Positions 17,176 through 25,802 of a stretch of DNA of 44,681 bases are shown piece after piece. The first letter of the stretch is position 1, and each line of letters begins with the position of its first letter. The position numbers and the translations under genes are program-made. Source of the DNA: Corynebacterium rhinophilum (lineage in GTDB: Bacteria; Actinomycetota; Actinomycetes; Mycobacteriales; Mycobacteriaceae); NCBI RefSeq assembly GCF_030227225.1, contig NZ_JASPHQ010000011.1, forward strand, positions 1-44,681, in the 5' to 3' direction. The notes below the pieces were generated by a model. It had not been told where the DNA came from. It ran no database searches and saw only the letters and a list, made by a program, of their open reading frames with translations.

Positions 17176-18381
17176 GTGAGCGCTAAACCCGAATGGGCAG
17201 ACAAAGATTATTATGCGGATCTGGGGGTCTCCTCGTCCGCAGACCAAAGCGAGATCAAGCGCGCGTACCGCAAGCTTGCCCGCGAAAACCACCCCGATAC
17301 CCACCCCGATGACCCCGCGGCAGCGGACCGGTTCAAGCGGGTTGCGGAAGCATACGATGTGCTTTCCGATGCCTCCGAACGCAAGGAATACGACCAGTTC
17401 AAGGCCATGCTGCGCAACGGCGGTGGCTTCGGACGGAACGGAGGCGCCGGCTTTCCCGGCGGGTTTCGATCCACGAACATGGGTGGACAAGGTGCGCAAG
17501 ACTTCGACCTCTCGGACCTCTTCGGAGGAGCCACTGGAGGATCGTCTCAAGGCGGCGGTTTTGGGGATATCTTCGGTAGCGTTTTCAACCGCAGCGGTAG
17601 TGCTGGCCACTCAGCTAAACCGTCGCGGGGGGCCGACGTCGAAACGGAAATAACCCTCGATTTCCGCGAGGCCGCCAAGGGAACCACCATCCCGCTGGCC
17701 TTAAGCGGTAACGCGCCGTGCACCACGTGCCACGGCTCGGGTTCTTCCTCCGGCAAGACCTCAACGTGTGGTACCTGCAATGGCTCCGGGTACACCTCGG
17801 AAAACCGCGGTGCGTTCGGTTTTTCCGCCCCGTGCAAGGACTGCGATGGCACGGGCCGCCGCATCCCAGATCCGTGCCCAGACTGTAACGGCTCCGGAAC
17901 GGTGCACCGCACCCGGAATATCACGGTCCGTATCCCCGCCGGCGTCATTGACGGCCAAAAGGTCCGCATCGCTGGCCAAGGCGAGGCTGGACCGAATGGC
18001 ACCCCGGCCGGTGACCTCTTCGTTGCGGTTACCGTCAAGCCTGACAAGGTCTTTACCCGCGACGGCGACGATATCCACATCACCGTCCCTGTCTCGTTTG
18101 CCGAGCTCGCCCTTGGTGACACCATCACGGTTCCCACCTTGGACAGCCCGGTCCGCGTGAAGATTCCCGCAGGTACCCCGGATGGCCGCACCTTGCGCGT
18201 GCGTGGGCGTGGCATTGCCAAGCGCGCCGGCAAGGCTGGCGACCTCTTGGTGAGCGTGCAGGTCACCGTGCCTTCCAAGCTCGATGCAGCGGCCTCCAGC
18301 GCCCTGCGCACCTATGCACAAGCCGAAAAGGACTCTGGCTTTAATCCCCGCGCAGGCTGGGCCGGCGCGGAGAGCAATTAA
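17176..18381 (+). CDS. dnaJ: Hsp40 co-chaperone DnaJ
   Basis: 401 residues from a GTG with GAAAGGAGGAGA upstream. J domain with the HPD motif in [10 protein letters not shown], then a Gly/Phe-rich linker (about 75-145), four zinc-binding CxxCxGxG repeats ([32 protein letters not shown]) and the C-terminal substrate domains. It delivers substrates to DnaK and stimulates its ATPase. The J domain and all four zinc repeats are intact. Confidence 0.98.
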   Translation: MSAKPEWADKDYYADLGVSSSADQSEIKRAYRKLARENHPDTHPDDPAAADRFKRVAEAYDVLSDASERKEYDQFKAMLRNGGGFGRNGGAGFPGGFRSTNMGGQGAQDFDLSDLFGGATGGSSQGGGFGDIFGSVFNRSGSAGHSAKPSRGADVETEITLDFREAAKGTTIPLALSGNAPCTTCHGSGSSSGKTSTCGTCNGSGYTSENRGAFGFSAPCKDCDGTGRRIPDPCPDCNGSGTVHRTRNITVRIPAGVIDGQKVRIAGQGEAGPNGTPAGDLFVAVTVKPDKVFTRDGDDIHITVPVSFAELALGDTITVPTLDSPVRVKIPAGTPDGRTLRVRGRGIAKRAGKAGDLLVSVQVTVPSKLDAAASSALRTYAQAEKDSGFNPRAGWAGAESN

Positions 18382-18401
18382 GGCAGGAGGTGCATTGCAC
18401 A

Positions 18402-18929
18402 ATGAGTACTGGAAAGGCAGAAGGCTCCGGCACCGCCGTTTACGTCATTTCCGTGGCTGCCGAGCTTTCCGGGATGCACGCCCAAACCCTGCGCACCTAT
18501 GACCGCATGGGTTTGGTCTCCCCGGCCCGCACCCGCGGCGGGGGCCGCCGTTATTCGGATCGCGATATTGAATTGCTCCGCAAGATTCAGGCGCTGTCGC
18601 AAGACGATGGAGTCAATCTCGCCGGCATCAAATCCATCATCGAGCTAACCGAAGAACGCGACCAGCTAGAGGCCGAGCGCGATGCGCTTGCCGATGAAGT
18701 CCGTGCCCTCCGCGATCAGCTTGCTGCCGGGCAGCGCTCGGGGGCACAACACCCCCAAGCACAGGGGCAGTACACCCGCGGCGCGCAAGGTCCGCAAGGC
18801 TCGCAGGTCCCGGGGCGTTCCCAACGCAGCGGTGAGCTCGTCCACGTTCCGCGGTCTACCTCCGTAGTGATGTGGAGCCCGCGCACCGCGCGCGATCGCA
18901 AGCGCAACCGCCGAAACGGCAGCGGCTAA
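18402..18929 (+). CDS. hspR: Heat shock repressor HspR (MerR family)
   Basis: 175 residues from the ATG at 18402, preceded by GGCAGGAGG; a GTG at 18390 overlaps that ribosome site and is unlikely. The MerR-type winged helix shows VYVISVAAELSGMHAQTLRT, YDRMGLVSPARTRGGGRRYS and an N-to-C coiled coil (ELTEERDQLEAERDALADEV). HspR binds HAIR sites, with DnaK as co-repressor in actinobacteria. HAIR sites are present here before dnaK and clpB. The last 60 residues are basic, Gln/Gly-rich and probably disordered. Confidence 0.96.
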   Translation: MSTGKAEGSGTAVYVISVAAELSGMHAQTLRTYDRMGLVSPARTRGGGRRYSDRDIELLRKIQALSQDDGVNLAGIKSIIELTEERDQLEAERDALADEVRALRDQLAAGQRSGAQHPQAQGQYTRGAQGPQGSQVPGRSQRSGELVHVPRSTSVVMWSPRTARDRKRNRRNGSG

Positions 18930-18975
18930 ACCAGCTAAACCGCCTAATTCGTCCTGCGGACGAGAAACCTCAATT

Positions 18976-19030
18976 TAAACCCTCCAAACCTTTGCCGCGG
19001 CCTAGCGCCCGCACGGGTATGGAGGGTTTA
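18976..19030 (+). terminator. Probable terminator of the dnaK-hspR operon
   Basis: TAAACCCTCCA (18976-18986) and TGGAGGGTTTA (19020-19030) are perfectly complementary, with a 33-base loop that contains its own GC-rich dyad (GCCGCGG). No long T-run follows, so efficiency is uncertain. The rest of the 412-base gap holds no supported gene. Confidence 0.55.
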
Positions 19031-19212
19031 TTGCTGCCCAAGAGTCCCTCGCTCTCTCGGTTCACACGCGGTGACCTCTCGGGATCCATCGGCCCCTACC
19101 GTTCCCGCGCCCTCTCGCAGGCCGCTGCACCCTCACCCGGACGCTGGTGCACCCGCACAACCAGACTTTGGTCTGTGAAGAAATGTTAATTTCCCACCCC
19201 TATTTAGTGCGA

Positions 19213-19275
19213 AATGCAAAAAAGTGCATTACTATGACGGGAAAGCAGGTGAGCTACAACACAGTAGAACACCTG
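19213..19275. promoter_or_regulatory. Dyads upstream of aldehyde dehydrogenase
   Basis: AATGCA-N6-TGCATT (19213-19230), a perfect dyad, and CAGGTG-N18-CACCTG (19246-19275), both 65-130 bases before the start codon. In C. glutamicum ald is under several carbon-source regulators; these dyads are candidate operators, not assigned to a regulator. Confidence 0.35.
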
Positions 19276-19341
19276 TAGTGGCACGCGCCAAACACGGCAA
19301 ACCCCACAGTCGAAATTTCTGCACGAGAGGACACCACCATC

Positions 19342-20862
19342 ATGACTTTGTACGCAGCACCCGGAACCGAAGGGGCCATCGTCAACTACCGCGACCGCTA
19401 TGACAACTACATCGGCGGCAAGTGGGTACCGCCAGTCGATGGCGAATATATGGACAACATCAGCCCCGTGACCAGTGAAGTATTTTGTCAGGTGGCCCGC
19501 GGCAAGGAAGCCGATATCAATGCGGCCATCGATGCCGCGGAAAAGGCGTTTGCAACCTTTGGCAAGACAACTCCAGCAGAGCGCGCACTCTTGTTGCACC
19601 GCATCGCGGACCGGATTGAAGAGAACCTCGAAAAGATCGCCGTTGCGGAAACCTGGGAAAACGGCAAGGCCGTCCGCGAGACCTTGGCCGCCGATATCCC
19701 ACTGGCCGTTGACCACTTCCGCTACTTCGCGGGCGCCATCCGCGCGCAAGAGGGCCGCCTGTCTCAGATCAGCGAAGACACCGTGGCCTACCACTTCCAC
19801 GAGCCGCTCGGCGTGGTTGGCCAAATCATCCCGTGGAACTTCCCGCTGCTCATGGCTTCCTGGAAGATCGCACCGGCCCTAGCCGCTGGTAACTGCATCG
19901 TGCTCAAGCCTGCGGAGCAAACGCCGGCATCCATTTTGTTGCTCATGGATATCATCGGTGACCTCCTCCCAGATGGCGTACTCAATATCGTCAACGGCGT
20001 GGGTGAGGAAGCCGGTGCGGCACTGTCGGGTTCGGACCGCATCGCCAAGATTGCGTTTACCGGCTCCACCCCAGTGGGCAAGCTCATCAATAAGGCCGCC
20101 GCAGACAAGGTCATCCCGGTCACCCTGGAGCTCGGCGGTAAATCGCCGTCCATCTTCTTCAAGGACATCATGGATGAAGATGACTCCTACCTGGAAAAGT
20201 GCGTCGAAGGATTCGTCATGTTCGCGCTCAACCAGGGCGAGGTCTGCACCTGCCCATCGCGCGCCCTGGTCCATGAGGATATTGCCGATAAGTTCTTAGA
20301 GCTCGCCATCGAACGCGTCAAGAAGATCAAGATCGGCCACCCGTTGGATACCGAAACCATGATGGGCGCCCAGGCCTCCCAGGAGCAGATGGACAAGATT
20401 ACCGAGTACCTCAAGATCGGCCCAGAAGAAGGCGCGGAAACGCTTACCGGCGGCCATGTGAACAAGGTCGAGGGCCTCGAAAACGGCTACTACATCGAGC
20501 CCACGGTATTTAAGGGCAGCAACGAGATGCGCATCTTCCAGGAGGAAATCTTTGGGCCAGTGCTCTCTGTGGCGACGTTCAAGGACTACGACGAGGCCAT
20601 CGAGATCGCGAATACCACCAACTTCGGCTTGGGCGCCGGCGTGTGGTCGCGCCAGCAAAACATCTGTTACCGCGCCGGGCGCGATATTCAGGCCGGCCGC
20701 GTGTGGGTCAACCACTACCACGACTACCCGGCACACAGCGCCTTCGGCGGCTACAAGGAATCCGGCTTGGGCCGCGAGAATCACTTGATGATGCTCGGCC
20801 ACTACCAGGAAACCAAGAACATGCTGGTCTCGTACTCGGACGCCCCCGCAGGCCTCTTCTAA
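19342..20862 (+). CDS. ald: NAD-dependent aldehyde dehydrogenase
   Basis: 506 residues. Oxidises acetaldehyde (or other short aldehydes) to the acid; in C. glutamicum the same gene after hspR is needed for growth on ethanol. Seen: [20 protein letters not shown] and [11 protein letters not shown] (NAD site), [10 protein letters not shown] with the general-base glutamate, and [11 protein letters not shown] with the catalytic cysteine, a form typical of ExaC-like acetaldehyde dehydrogenases. Convergent with the next gene, only 28 bases apart. Confidence 0.95.
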   Translation: MTLYAAPGTEGAIVNYRDRYDNYIGGKWVPPVDGEYMDNISPVTSEVFCQVARGKEADINAAIDAAEKAFATFGKTTPAERALLLHRIADRIEENLEKIAVAETWENGKAVRETLAADIPLAVDHFRYFAGAIRAQEGRLSQISEDTVAYHFHEPLGVVGQIIPWNFPLLMASWKIAPALAAGNCIVLKPAEQTPASILLLMDIIGDLLPDGVLNIVNGVGEEAGAALSGSDRIAKIAFTGSTPVGKLINKAAADKVIPVTLELGGKSPSIFFKDIMDEDDSYLEKCVEGFVMFALNQGEVCTCPSRALVHEDIADKFLELAIERVKKIKIGHPLDTETMMGAQASQEQMDKITEYLKIGPEEGAETLTGGHVNKVEGLENGYYIEPTVFKGSNEMRIFQEEIFGPVLSVATFKDYDEAIEIANTTNFGLGAGVWSRQQNICYRAGRDIQAGRVWVNHYHDYPAHSAFGGYKESGLGRENHLMMLGHYQETKNMLVSYSDAPAGLF

Positions 20863-20890
20863 ACCCACAACCGGCGCCCCACAGCCTGCG

Positions 20891-22069
20891 CTAATCCGAG
20901 CTCGATTCCTCGGCGGCCACCGTGCCCAAACCGCGCAGGAACTGCGGGTCCTCCCAGTAAGACCCGTGGTCCCCGGGCAGTCCATCCGCGCCGGGGAGGG
21001 GAGTAGCGCCAAAGGGCTGGGTGGTGGGATCCGGGCCGTGGATCCCGCTCAGTGGCCCCGTCGCGATGGCGATGGGGTCATTGTCATTGGTTGCCGCCCA
21101 CACGGTGCCGTGCAGCTCGCGGGCGTGCTGGGCGCTGGTGCCGGGGCTGCCCACGAGCACGATATCGGAGGCGATTTCCTTCTCGCGCGCCGCGTATCCG
21201 GTCACGACGGAGCCATAGGAATAGCCCACCACCGTTCGTTTTGCGCCCGGATACCGCTTGCCGATGCCCCGCTGAAACCGCGCCAGCTCCTGCCCCGCCG
21301 CACGCGCGGGATCGGCGTGCACGGCGCGCGGCAAGCTCGACGGGGCCTGGTAGCCCAACCACACGGCGGCCGGCCCACCGCTTGCGGTGGCAATATTGCG
21401 GCCGCGGTCCACGGCGCGCTGCCAGGTGGTGGGGTCGGAGGAATGCACGCCTTCAACGAATGTGGTGACAGACGCTGGTTCCGTGCGAAAACCCTCCGGA
21501 TCCACCAGCGCTACCAGCCGGCCGGGGCTGGTTTCGACGATGCGCATATCGGGGTTATCCGCGGCCAGCTGCGCCACGCGGTCGCTGGCTTGGGCGAGGC
21601 TGATCTCGTGGATGGTATCGAGGGGGAGATCGGCAAAATCCTCGAGCCGCTGCGGTGGTTCCACCCCGGCGGGCGTGCAGAGGGCGTCGATTTCTTGGGC
21701 GCAGAGCCAATCGAGGGCATCGCCAAGCGCGCGCACCTCCCGCAGCAGCACGCCACCGGCCAGTGCGGCGGGGCCAGAAAACTCATCGACCTTGCCCAAA
21801 AAGGAAATGATCCGCGCCTCCGCTCCCTCGCGCCAGGCCTGCAGGTCCGCATGCCGGTCGAGTACTTCAATGACTCGGTCCATTTCCCCAAGCGGGCTAC
21901 TCAGCCACTCGGTGGCCTCCGCCAAACTGGAGCGCGCCGCCACGCCCGCGGGTCCACCCAGCGATAGCGACCGCCAATCGTGGTGCGAGTCCACATAGTG
22001 ATTCTGCAGTCCAGAGCGATCCGCAGTAAGCTGCGCAGCGCTGTGGCGCAGGGCAGTGGATAAATTCAT
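20891..22069 (-). CDS. Alpha/beta hydrolase, DUF1023 family
   Basis: 392 residues. The C-terminal half has the DUF1023 layout: VWLGYQAPSSLPRAV, then the nucleophile elbow VGYSYGSVVTGYA, DIVLVGSPGTS, and a late histidine in GDHGSYWEDPQF. The N-terminal half is helical and resembles WXG100-like spacer regions that precede this domain in actinobacteria. No signal peptide. Substrate unknown. Its ATG overlaps the stop of the small gene upstream (ATGA), so the two are coupled. Confidence 0.85.
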   Translation of the reverse strand: MNLSTALRHSAAQLTADRSGLQNHYVDSHHDWRSLSLGGPAGVAARSSLAEATEWLSSPLGEMDRVIEVLDRHADLQAWREGAEARIISFLGKVDEFSGPAALAGGVLLREVRALGDALDWLCAQEIDALCTPAGVEPPQRLEDFADLPLDTIHEISLAQASDRVAQLAADNPDMRIVETSPGRLVALVDPEGFRTEPASVTTFVEGVHSSDPTTWQRAVDRGRNIATASGGPAAVWLGYQAPSSLPRAVHADPARAAGQELARFQRGIGKRYPGAKRTVVGYSYGSVVTGYAAREKEIASDIVLVGSPGTSAQHARELHGTVWAATNDNDPIAIATGPLSGIHGPDPTTQPFGATPLPGADGLPGDHGSYWEDPQFLRGLGTVAAEESSSD

Positions 22070-22329
22070 CGCGCCCTCCCCAAGTTCGCAGCCAGTGAGG
22101 AATCGAGCGCGCTGCTGCGGTCTAGGAAGGAGTGGAGGCTGCGCAGGTGCTGGGAAACGGTGGCATCGCTAAGTTGCTGCGTCTCGGACCACTGCGCCAC
22201 CGCGCGCTGGAGGGCGGCAGACGTCCGGGAGGCTACGCTTAAGTGTGCCTCCGGTAACGCCGCCGCCGGCCGCGCCCTCAAGGTGCGTACATGTGCGGGA
22301 AGGTGTTCAGGAATATCTACATAACTCAT
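22066..22329 (-). CDS. Small helical protein paired with the DUF1023 hydrolase
   Basis: 87 residues from the ATG at 22327-22329 (MSYVDIPEHLPAHVRTLRAR). Predicted mostly helical, polar, without cysteines, signal or membrane helix. It overlaps the hydrolase start by four bases. Size and context resemble the small ESX/WXG-like partners often encoded beside DUF1023 proteins, but the WXG motif itself is not present. No ribosome site is obvious. Function unknown. Confidence 0.65.
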   Translation of the reverse strand: MSYVDIPEHLPAHVRTLRARPAAALPEAHLSVASRTSAALQRAVAQWSETQQLSDATVSQHLRSLHSFLDRSSALDSSLAANLGRAR

Positions 22330-22420
22330 GCCTTTAAGCGTGGCCGCTGCGGGCTGTAGCCGCGAGGGCAAAACCGCCAACCTGTGGATAACTAGGTGAC
22401 GCTGCACTAAGTTGGGATTT

Positions 22421-23236
22421 ATGAAAGTAGCAGCAGTGCAATTGACCTCCACCGGCAGCATCGAGGAAAACCAAGAACTCGCCCTGGATAAAATCCGCGA
22501 GGCCGCGGCGGCGGGCGCGCGCCTTATCGTGCTGCCCGAGGCCACCTCGCAGAACTTCCGCTCGGGACGCCTAGATGAGCAGGCGCAGAACCTCGAAGGC
22601 CCGTTCGCCACCGCGATACAGGAAGCGGCGGAGGAATTGGAGGTCACCGTCGTCGTCGGCATGTTCTGCCCAGCCGATACCATCGAGAGCGAGGACAAGA
22701 CCATCAACCGCGTATCCAATACCGCGCTCGTCGCAGGCCCAGGCGTGCTGGGCGGCTACGAGAAAATCCACACCTACGATGCCTTTGACTACCGCGAATC
22801 CGATACGGTGCAGCCCGGGGAGTCCCTGGTGACCTTCGACGTTGATGACCTTACCGTCGGCGTCGTGGTCTGCTACGATATCCGTTTCCCAGAGCAGTTC
22901 AAGGACTTGGCGCGCGAGGGCGCGCAGCTCATCGTTGTCCCCACCAGCTGGGCAGATGGCCCCGGCAAGCTGGAGCAGTGGCGCCTGCTCACGGCCGCGC
23001 GGGCGCTGGATTCCACCAGCTATATCCTCGCCGCGGGCCAATCCCGCCCAGGCGGCAACGCTGAGGCCGGATCGCCCTCGGGCCCGACCGGCATCGGGCA
23101 CTCCACCATCGTCGATCCCAACGGCGTGCGCGTGGCCGAGGCCGGCTACGAAGACGAAATCCTCTACGCCGACATCGACCCGCAAGAAGTAGCGAAGACG
23201 CGCCGCTCCCTGCCGGTGCTAGAGCTTAACGACTAA
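22421..23236 (+). CDS. Carbon-nitrogen hydrolase (nitrilase superfamily amidase)
   Basis: 271 residues from the ATG at 22421 (MKVAAVQLTSTGSIEEN). The nitrilase-fold triad is complete: E40 in LIVLPEAT, K115 in GGYEKIHTYD and C151 in VGVVVCYDIRFPE. These residues and the length fit the Nit/omega-amidase branch, which deaminates alpha-ketoglutaramate-type amides or deaminated glutathione, a repair role. Substrate is not proven. It converges on the globin-reductase gene and overlaps it by four bases. Confidence 0.92.
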   Translation: MKVAAVQLTSTGSIEENQELALDKIREAAAAGARLIVLPEATSQNFRSGRLDEQAQNLEGPFATAIQEAAEELEVTVVVGMFCPADTIESEDKTINRVSNTALVAGPGVLGGYEKIHTYDAFDYRESDTVQPGESLVTFDVDDLTVGVVVCYDIRFPEQFKDLAREGAQLIVVPTSWADGPGKLEQWRLLTAARALDSTSYILAAGQSRPGGNAEAGSPSGPTGIGHSTIVDPNGVRVAEAGYEDEILYADIDPQEVAKTRRSLPVLELND

Positions 23237-24471
23237 GACTGCGCCGCATAATCCTCCGGCAGCCACTCTCGGTCGCGGGCCCAGCTGTGGCTTAAGATCC
23301 ACTGCTTGCCGATGCCCCTTTTCTCCAACCCCTTCCTCGCTTCCGCCACTTCCTCGGCGCTGCCGAAGAGGGCGAAGTGGGTGGACGCGCCTGTGGATAA
23401 CTCGGCCTCGTTGACTACTACATCAGTCGGGTCGGGGGAGAGGGTGTGGGTGGCGGCATCGGCAAGCGGCCGTGCCCCCAGCAACCATGGGTCGTTTTCT
23501 TGCCGGATGATGCGGCGCAGGCTGAGATCAGGGTAGAAGGCCGCAAGGTTCTGCTGGAAGTGCGTGTCATAGTGCGCGCCGGGGCTATCCGCAACGGCAA
23601 AAATCTGCAGGGCCAGGTTCTTCGCGAGGCCCTCCTCGCCCGCATCCGCGGCCTGGCGCGCCGCCAGCGCCAAGCACCGCGCCGCCGCCCAGCCCGTGCC
23701 ATAGGCCAGGATGACCAACCTGCCGCCGCGCAACGCGCGCAGGTCCTGCCAGATGGAGCCGGTGGGCCGGCCCAATGTCCACCAATCGCCTGGCTTGGTA
23801 TGCGCAAGCGACCGCGAGGCCGCGCCCACCGCGGCGACGTGGAAGACCAGCTGGCCGGTGGCATCGCTTGGCTGCGCGGGGGTGAGCATCCGCCACTGGC
23901 CGGGAAGGTACTGGGTGGTAACGGGGAAATACTGCCCCGGCTCGAAGGCTGCGGGCATTCCTGCCTCGACGCGAATGACCGCGGTTTCGCGCGTCGGCCG
24001 ATCCACCGCGACCACCTGCCCCGAATACGCCGGCGCCTCCCCAGCCAAGTCCGCCTCGCGCGCCGCACTGGCCATCTCCTCGCAGACCTGGTGGATGACG
24101 GCGCAGGCGAAGTCGTATTGGTACCGCGTCAGCGCCAACACCCGCAGGCCTTTGATGAGCGCCTTCTCGAACCGCGCATAGACCTCGGCCGGGAAGCCGT
24201 GCCTGCGGTGATCGCGGCCGAGCTGCGCGATCTTCTCCCGGACGGCCTCGGGCAGCGCAGCCCCAACCCCGGACCCTGCCTTCGCACCGGCGCTGCTGGG
24301 CTCTGCGTGTTCAATCACCCACGCCAATGCATGCACCATGGACCGGTGGGTGTCCTGCATAGAAAGGGAAAAGACCTGCCGCGCTTCCGGCACCATGAGG
24401 AAAAACTGCTCATGCACCGCATTACGGTAGTCGTCTGCATACTTCCGGAAGTGCTCGCCCAATTCCCACAT
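23233..24471 (-). CDS. Globin-ferredoxin reductase fusion (flavohemoprotein-like)
   Basis: 412 residues. Residues 1-140 look like a globin, with H88 in LGRDHRRHGF at the place of the haem-binding proximal histidine. The rest looks like an FAD/NAD(P)H reductase module (FEPGQYFPVTTQYLPGQWRM, then LVILAYGTGWAAARCLALAA). The FAD motif usually read as RxYS is RMLTPA, and the nucleotide glycine motif is GTGWAAA rather than GGVGITP, so it is a divergent relative of Hmp nitric oxide dioxygenase; a similar flavohemoprotein is annotated at this locus in C. glutamicum. NO detoxification is plausible, not shown. Confidence 0.8.
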   Translation of the reverse strand: MWELGEHFRKYADDYRNAVHEQFFLMVPEARQVFSLSMQDTHRSMVHALAWVIEHAEPSSAGAKAGSGVGAALPEAVREKIAQLGRDHRRHGFPAEVYARFEKALIKGLRVLALTRYQYDFACAVIHQVCEEMASAAREADLAGEAPAYSGQVVAVDRPTRETAVIRVEAGMPAAFEPGQYFPVTTQYLPGQWRMLTPAQPSDATGQLVFHVAAVGAASRSLAHTKPGDWWTLGRPTGSIWQDLRALRGGRLVILAYGTGWAAARCLALAARQAADAGEEGLAKNLALQIFAVADSPGAHYDTHFQQNLAAFYPDLSLRRIIRQENDPWLLGARPLADAATHTLSPDPTDVVVNEAELSTGASTHFALFGSAEEVAEARKGLEKRGIGKQWILSHSWARDREWLPEDYAAQS

Positions 24472-24528
24472 GGTTTCCCATCCTAGTGTGCTTTCCTGCC
24501 TTTTAGCGCGCGCATTTTGGCCCCGGGG

Positions 24529-25671
24529 CTACAGACCCAGCACCTTGATAACCTCGCGCGCCGCCAAGCGCCCCGCGCGCGTCGCCCCCACCGTCGAGGC
24601 GGTCGACCCATAGCCGGCGAGGAAGACCCGCGGGTTCGCCACAGGCGAGACCTCGTTGCGCATGACAATCCCGCCCTTGCGTGAGCGCAAGCGCAACGGC
24701 GCCAGATGGTCCAGCACCGGGCGGAAACCCGTATTCCAAAAGATGACGTCCACCGCCAAGTGGGTGCCCGCCGGATACGGCTGCCATGCCGCCATGCTTT
24801 CCGATGCCCCCACAGCCCCGCCGTTCGCAGACCCGCCAAACCGCACGCCGGTCGCATCGATGGCATCGAACATGCCGCGCGAGACCAAAACGCCGCGCTC
24901 GACCGCATCCAGATATTCCTGCCAGGGCGGAATCCCGGTGGTCGAGACCACCGAGGCCGGTGGATTGCCGCTAAAGACCCGCTCGCGGACCTTCTTTTCC
25001 ACATCCAAACCCCACTGCTTATCGAACTCCGTATTCGTAAAATCCGGCGCCCGCCGCGTAGCCCAAGTGGTCTGGGCGATGCCCTCAAATTCCAATAAAA
25101 ACTGCACCGCGGATAGCCCACCGCCGACGACCAACACGTGCTGGCCTGCAAAATCCTCCGCCGCCGAATAGTCCTTGGTGTGCAGTTGGCGACCGCCGAA
25201 ACTGCCGATGCCCGGAATATAAGGAATATACGGCCTATCCCACGTGCCGGTGGCGTTGACGATGGTGTCCGCGGAAAACTGCTCGCCGGACTCCAACGTT
25301 ACGAGAAACGCGCCGCGTTCATTGCGCGCACCGGGCCCACCGGGCAGGGCACGGACGCTGCGGACGCGCGCCGAGCGGTAGGGCCGCAGTTGGAACTTGT
25401 CCTCGTAGGCGCCGTAGTAGGCGGCGACTACGTGGGAGGCGGGGGAGGAGGCATCGGCAAGCGGGGCGGGCATGCCCGGCAGGCTCGCGATGTTATGGGC
25501 CTTTCCTAGCGTCAGGGAATCCCACCGGTGACGCCAGGTGCCGCCGGGGGCGGGGTTGGCATCGATAAGCAAAAAGTCTTGGGCGGGGATAAGGCCGCGG
25601 GAGGTGAGCTGGTGGGCCGTCGCCAAGCCTGCCTGGCCCGCGCCGATGATGATGCTGAGGTAGTGCTCCAC
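24529..25671 (-). CDS. FAD-dependent monooxygenase-like oxidoreductase
   Basis: 380 residues. N-terminal FAD site IIIGAGQAGLATAHQL, then PAPGGTWRHRWDSLTLG of the flavin-containing monooxygenase/CzcO group, a second dinucleotide site VLVVGGGLSAVQFLLEF (NADPH), and a C-terminal block GYGSTASTVGATRAGRLAA. Soluble. It lies 57 bases upstream of the globin-reductase gene on the same strand, so both redox enzymes may be co-transcribed. Substrate unknown. Confidence 0.85.
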   Translation of the reverse strand: MEHYLSIIIGAGQAGLATAHQLTSRGLIPAQDFLLIDANPAPGGTWRHRWDSLTLGKAHNIASLPGMPAPLADASSPASHVVAAYYGAYEDKFQLRPYRSARVRSVRALPGGPGARNERGAFLVTLESGEQFSADTIVNATGTWDRPYIPYIPGIGSFGGRQLHTKDYSAAEDFAGQHVLVVGGGLSAVQFLLEFEGIAQTTWATRRAPDFTNTEFDKQWGLDVEKKVRERVFSGNPPASVVSTTGIPPWQEYLDAVERGVLVSRGMFDAIDATGVRFGGSANGGAVGASESMAAWQPYPAGTHLAVDVIFWNTGFRPVLDHLAPLRLRSRKGGIVMRNEVSPVANPRVFLAGYGSTASTVGATRAGRLAAREVIKVLGL

Positions 25672-25802
25672 CGTGCCATTGTAGCGGGGGTGAAAATCCG
25701 CCGTATGTTGTGGCTCACTACATGATATGTAATGTACTTTTTATCTGCGCGCTCGCTGCACGTGAGCGACCTGCCATAACTGCACAGCTAGAAAGGATTC
25801 CC

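Noticed and set aside
18872..19189. 105-codon frame overlapping the hspR end
   Set aside because: It mostly reads the hspR tail in another frame and the terminator region.
20966..21967. 333-codon frame antisense to the DUF1023 hydrolase
   Set aside because: High-GC shadow frame; the opposite strand has the clear GYSYG hydrolase motif and a coupled start.
23446..24486. 346-codon frame antisense to the globin-reductase
   Set aside because: Arg/Gly/Ala-rich composition without motifs; the minus-strand gene has recognisable domains.
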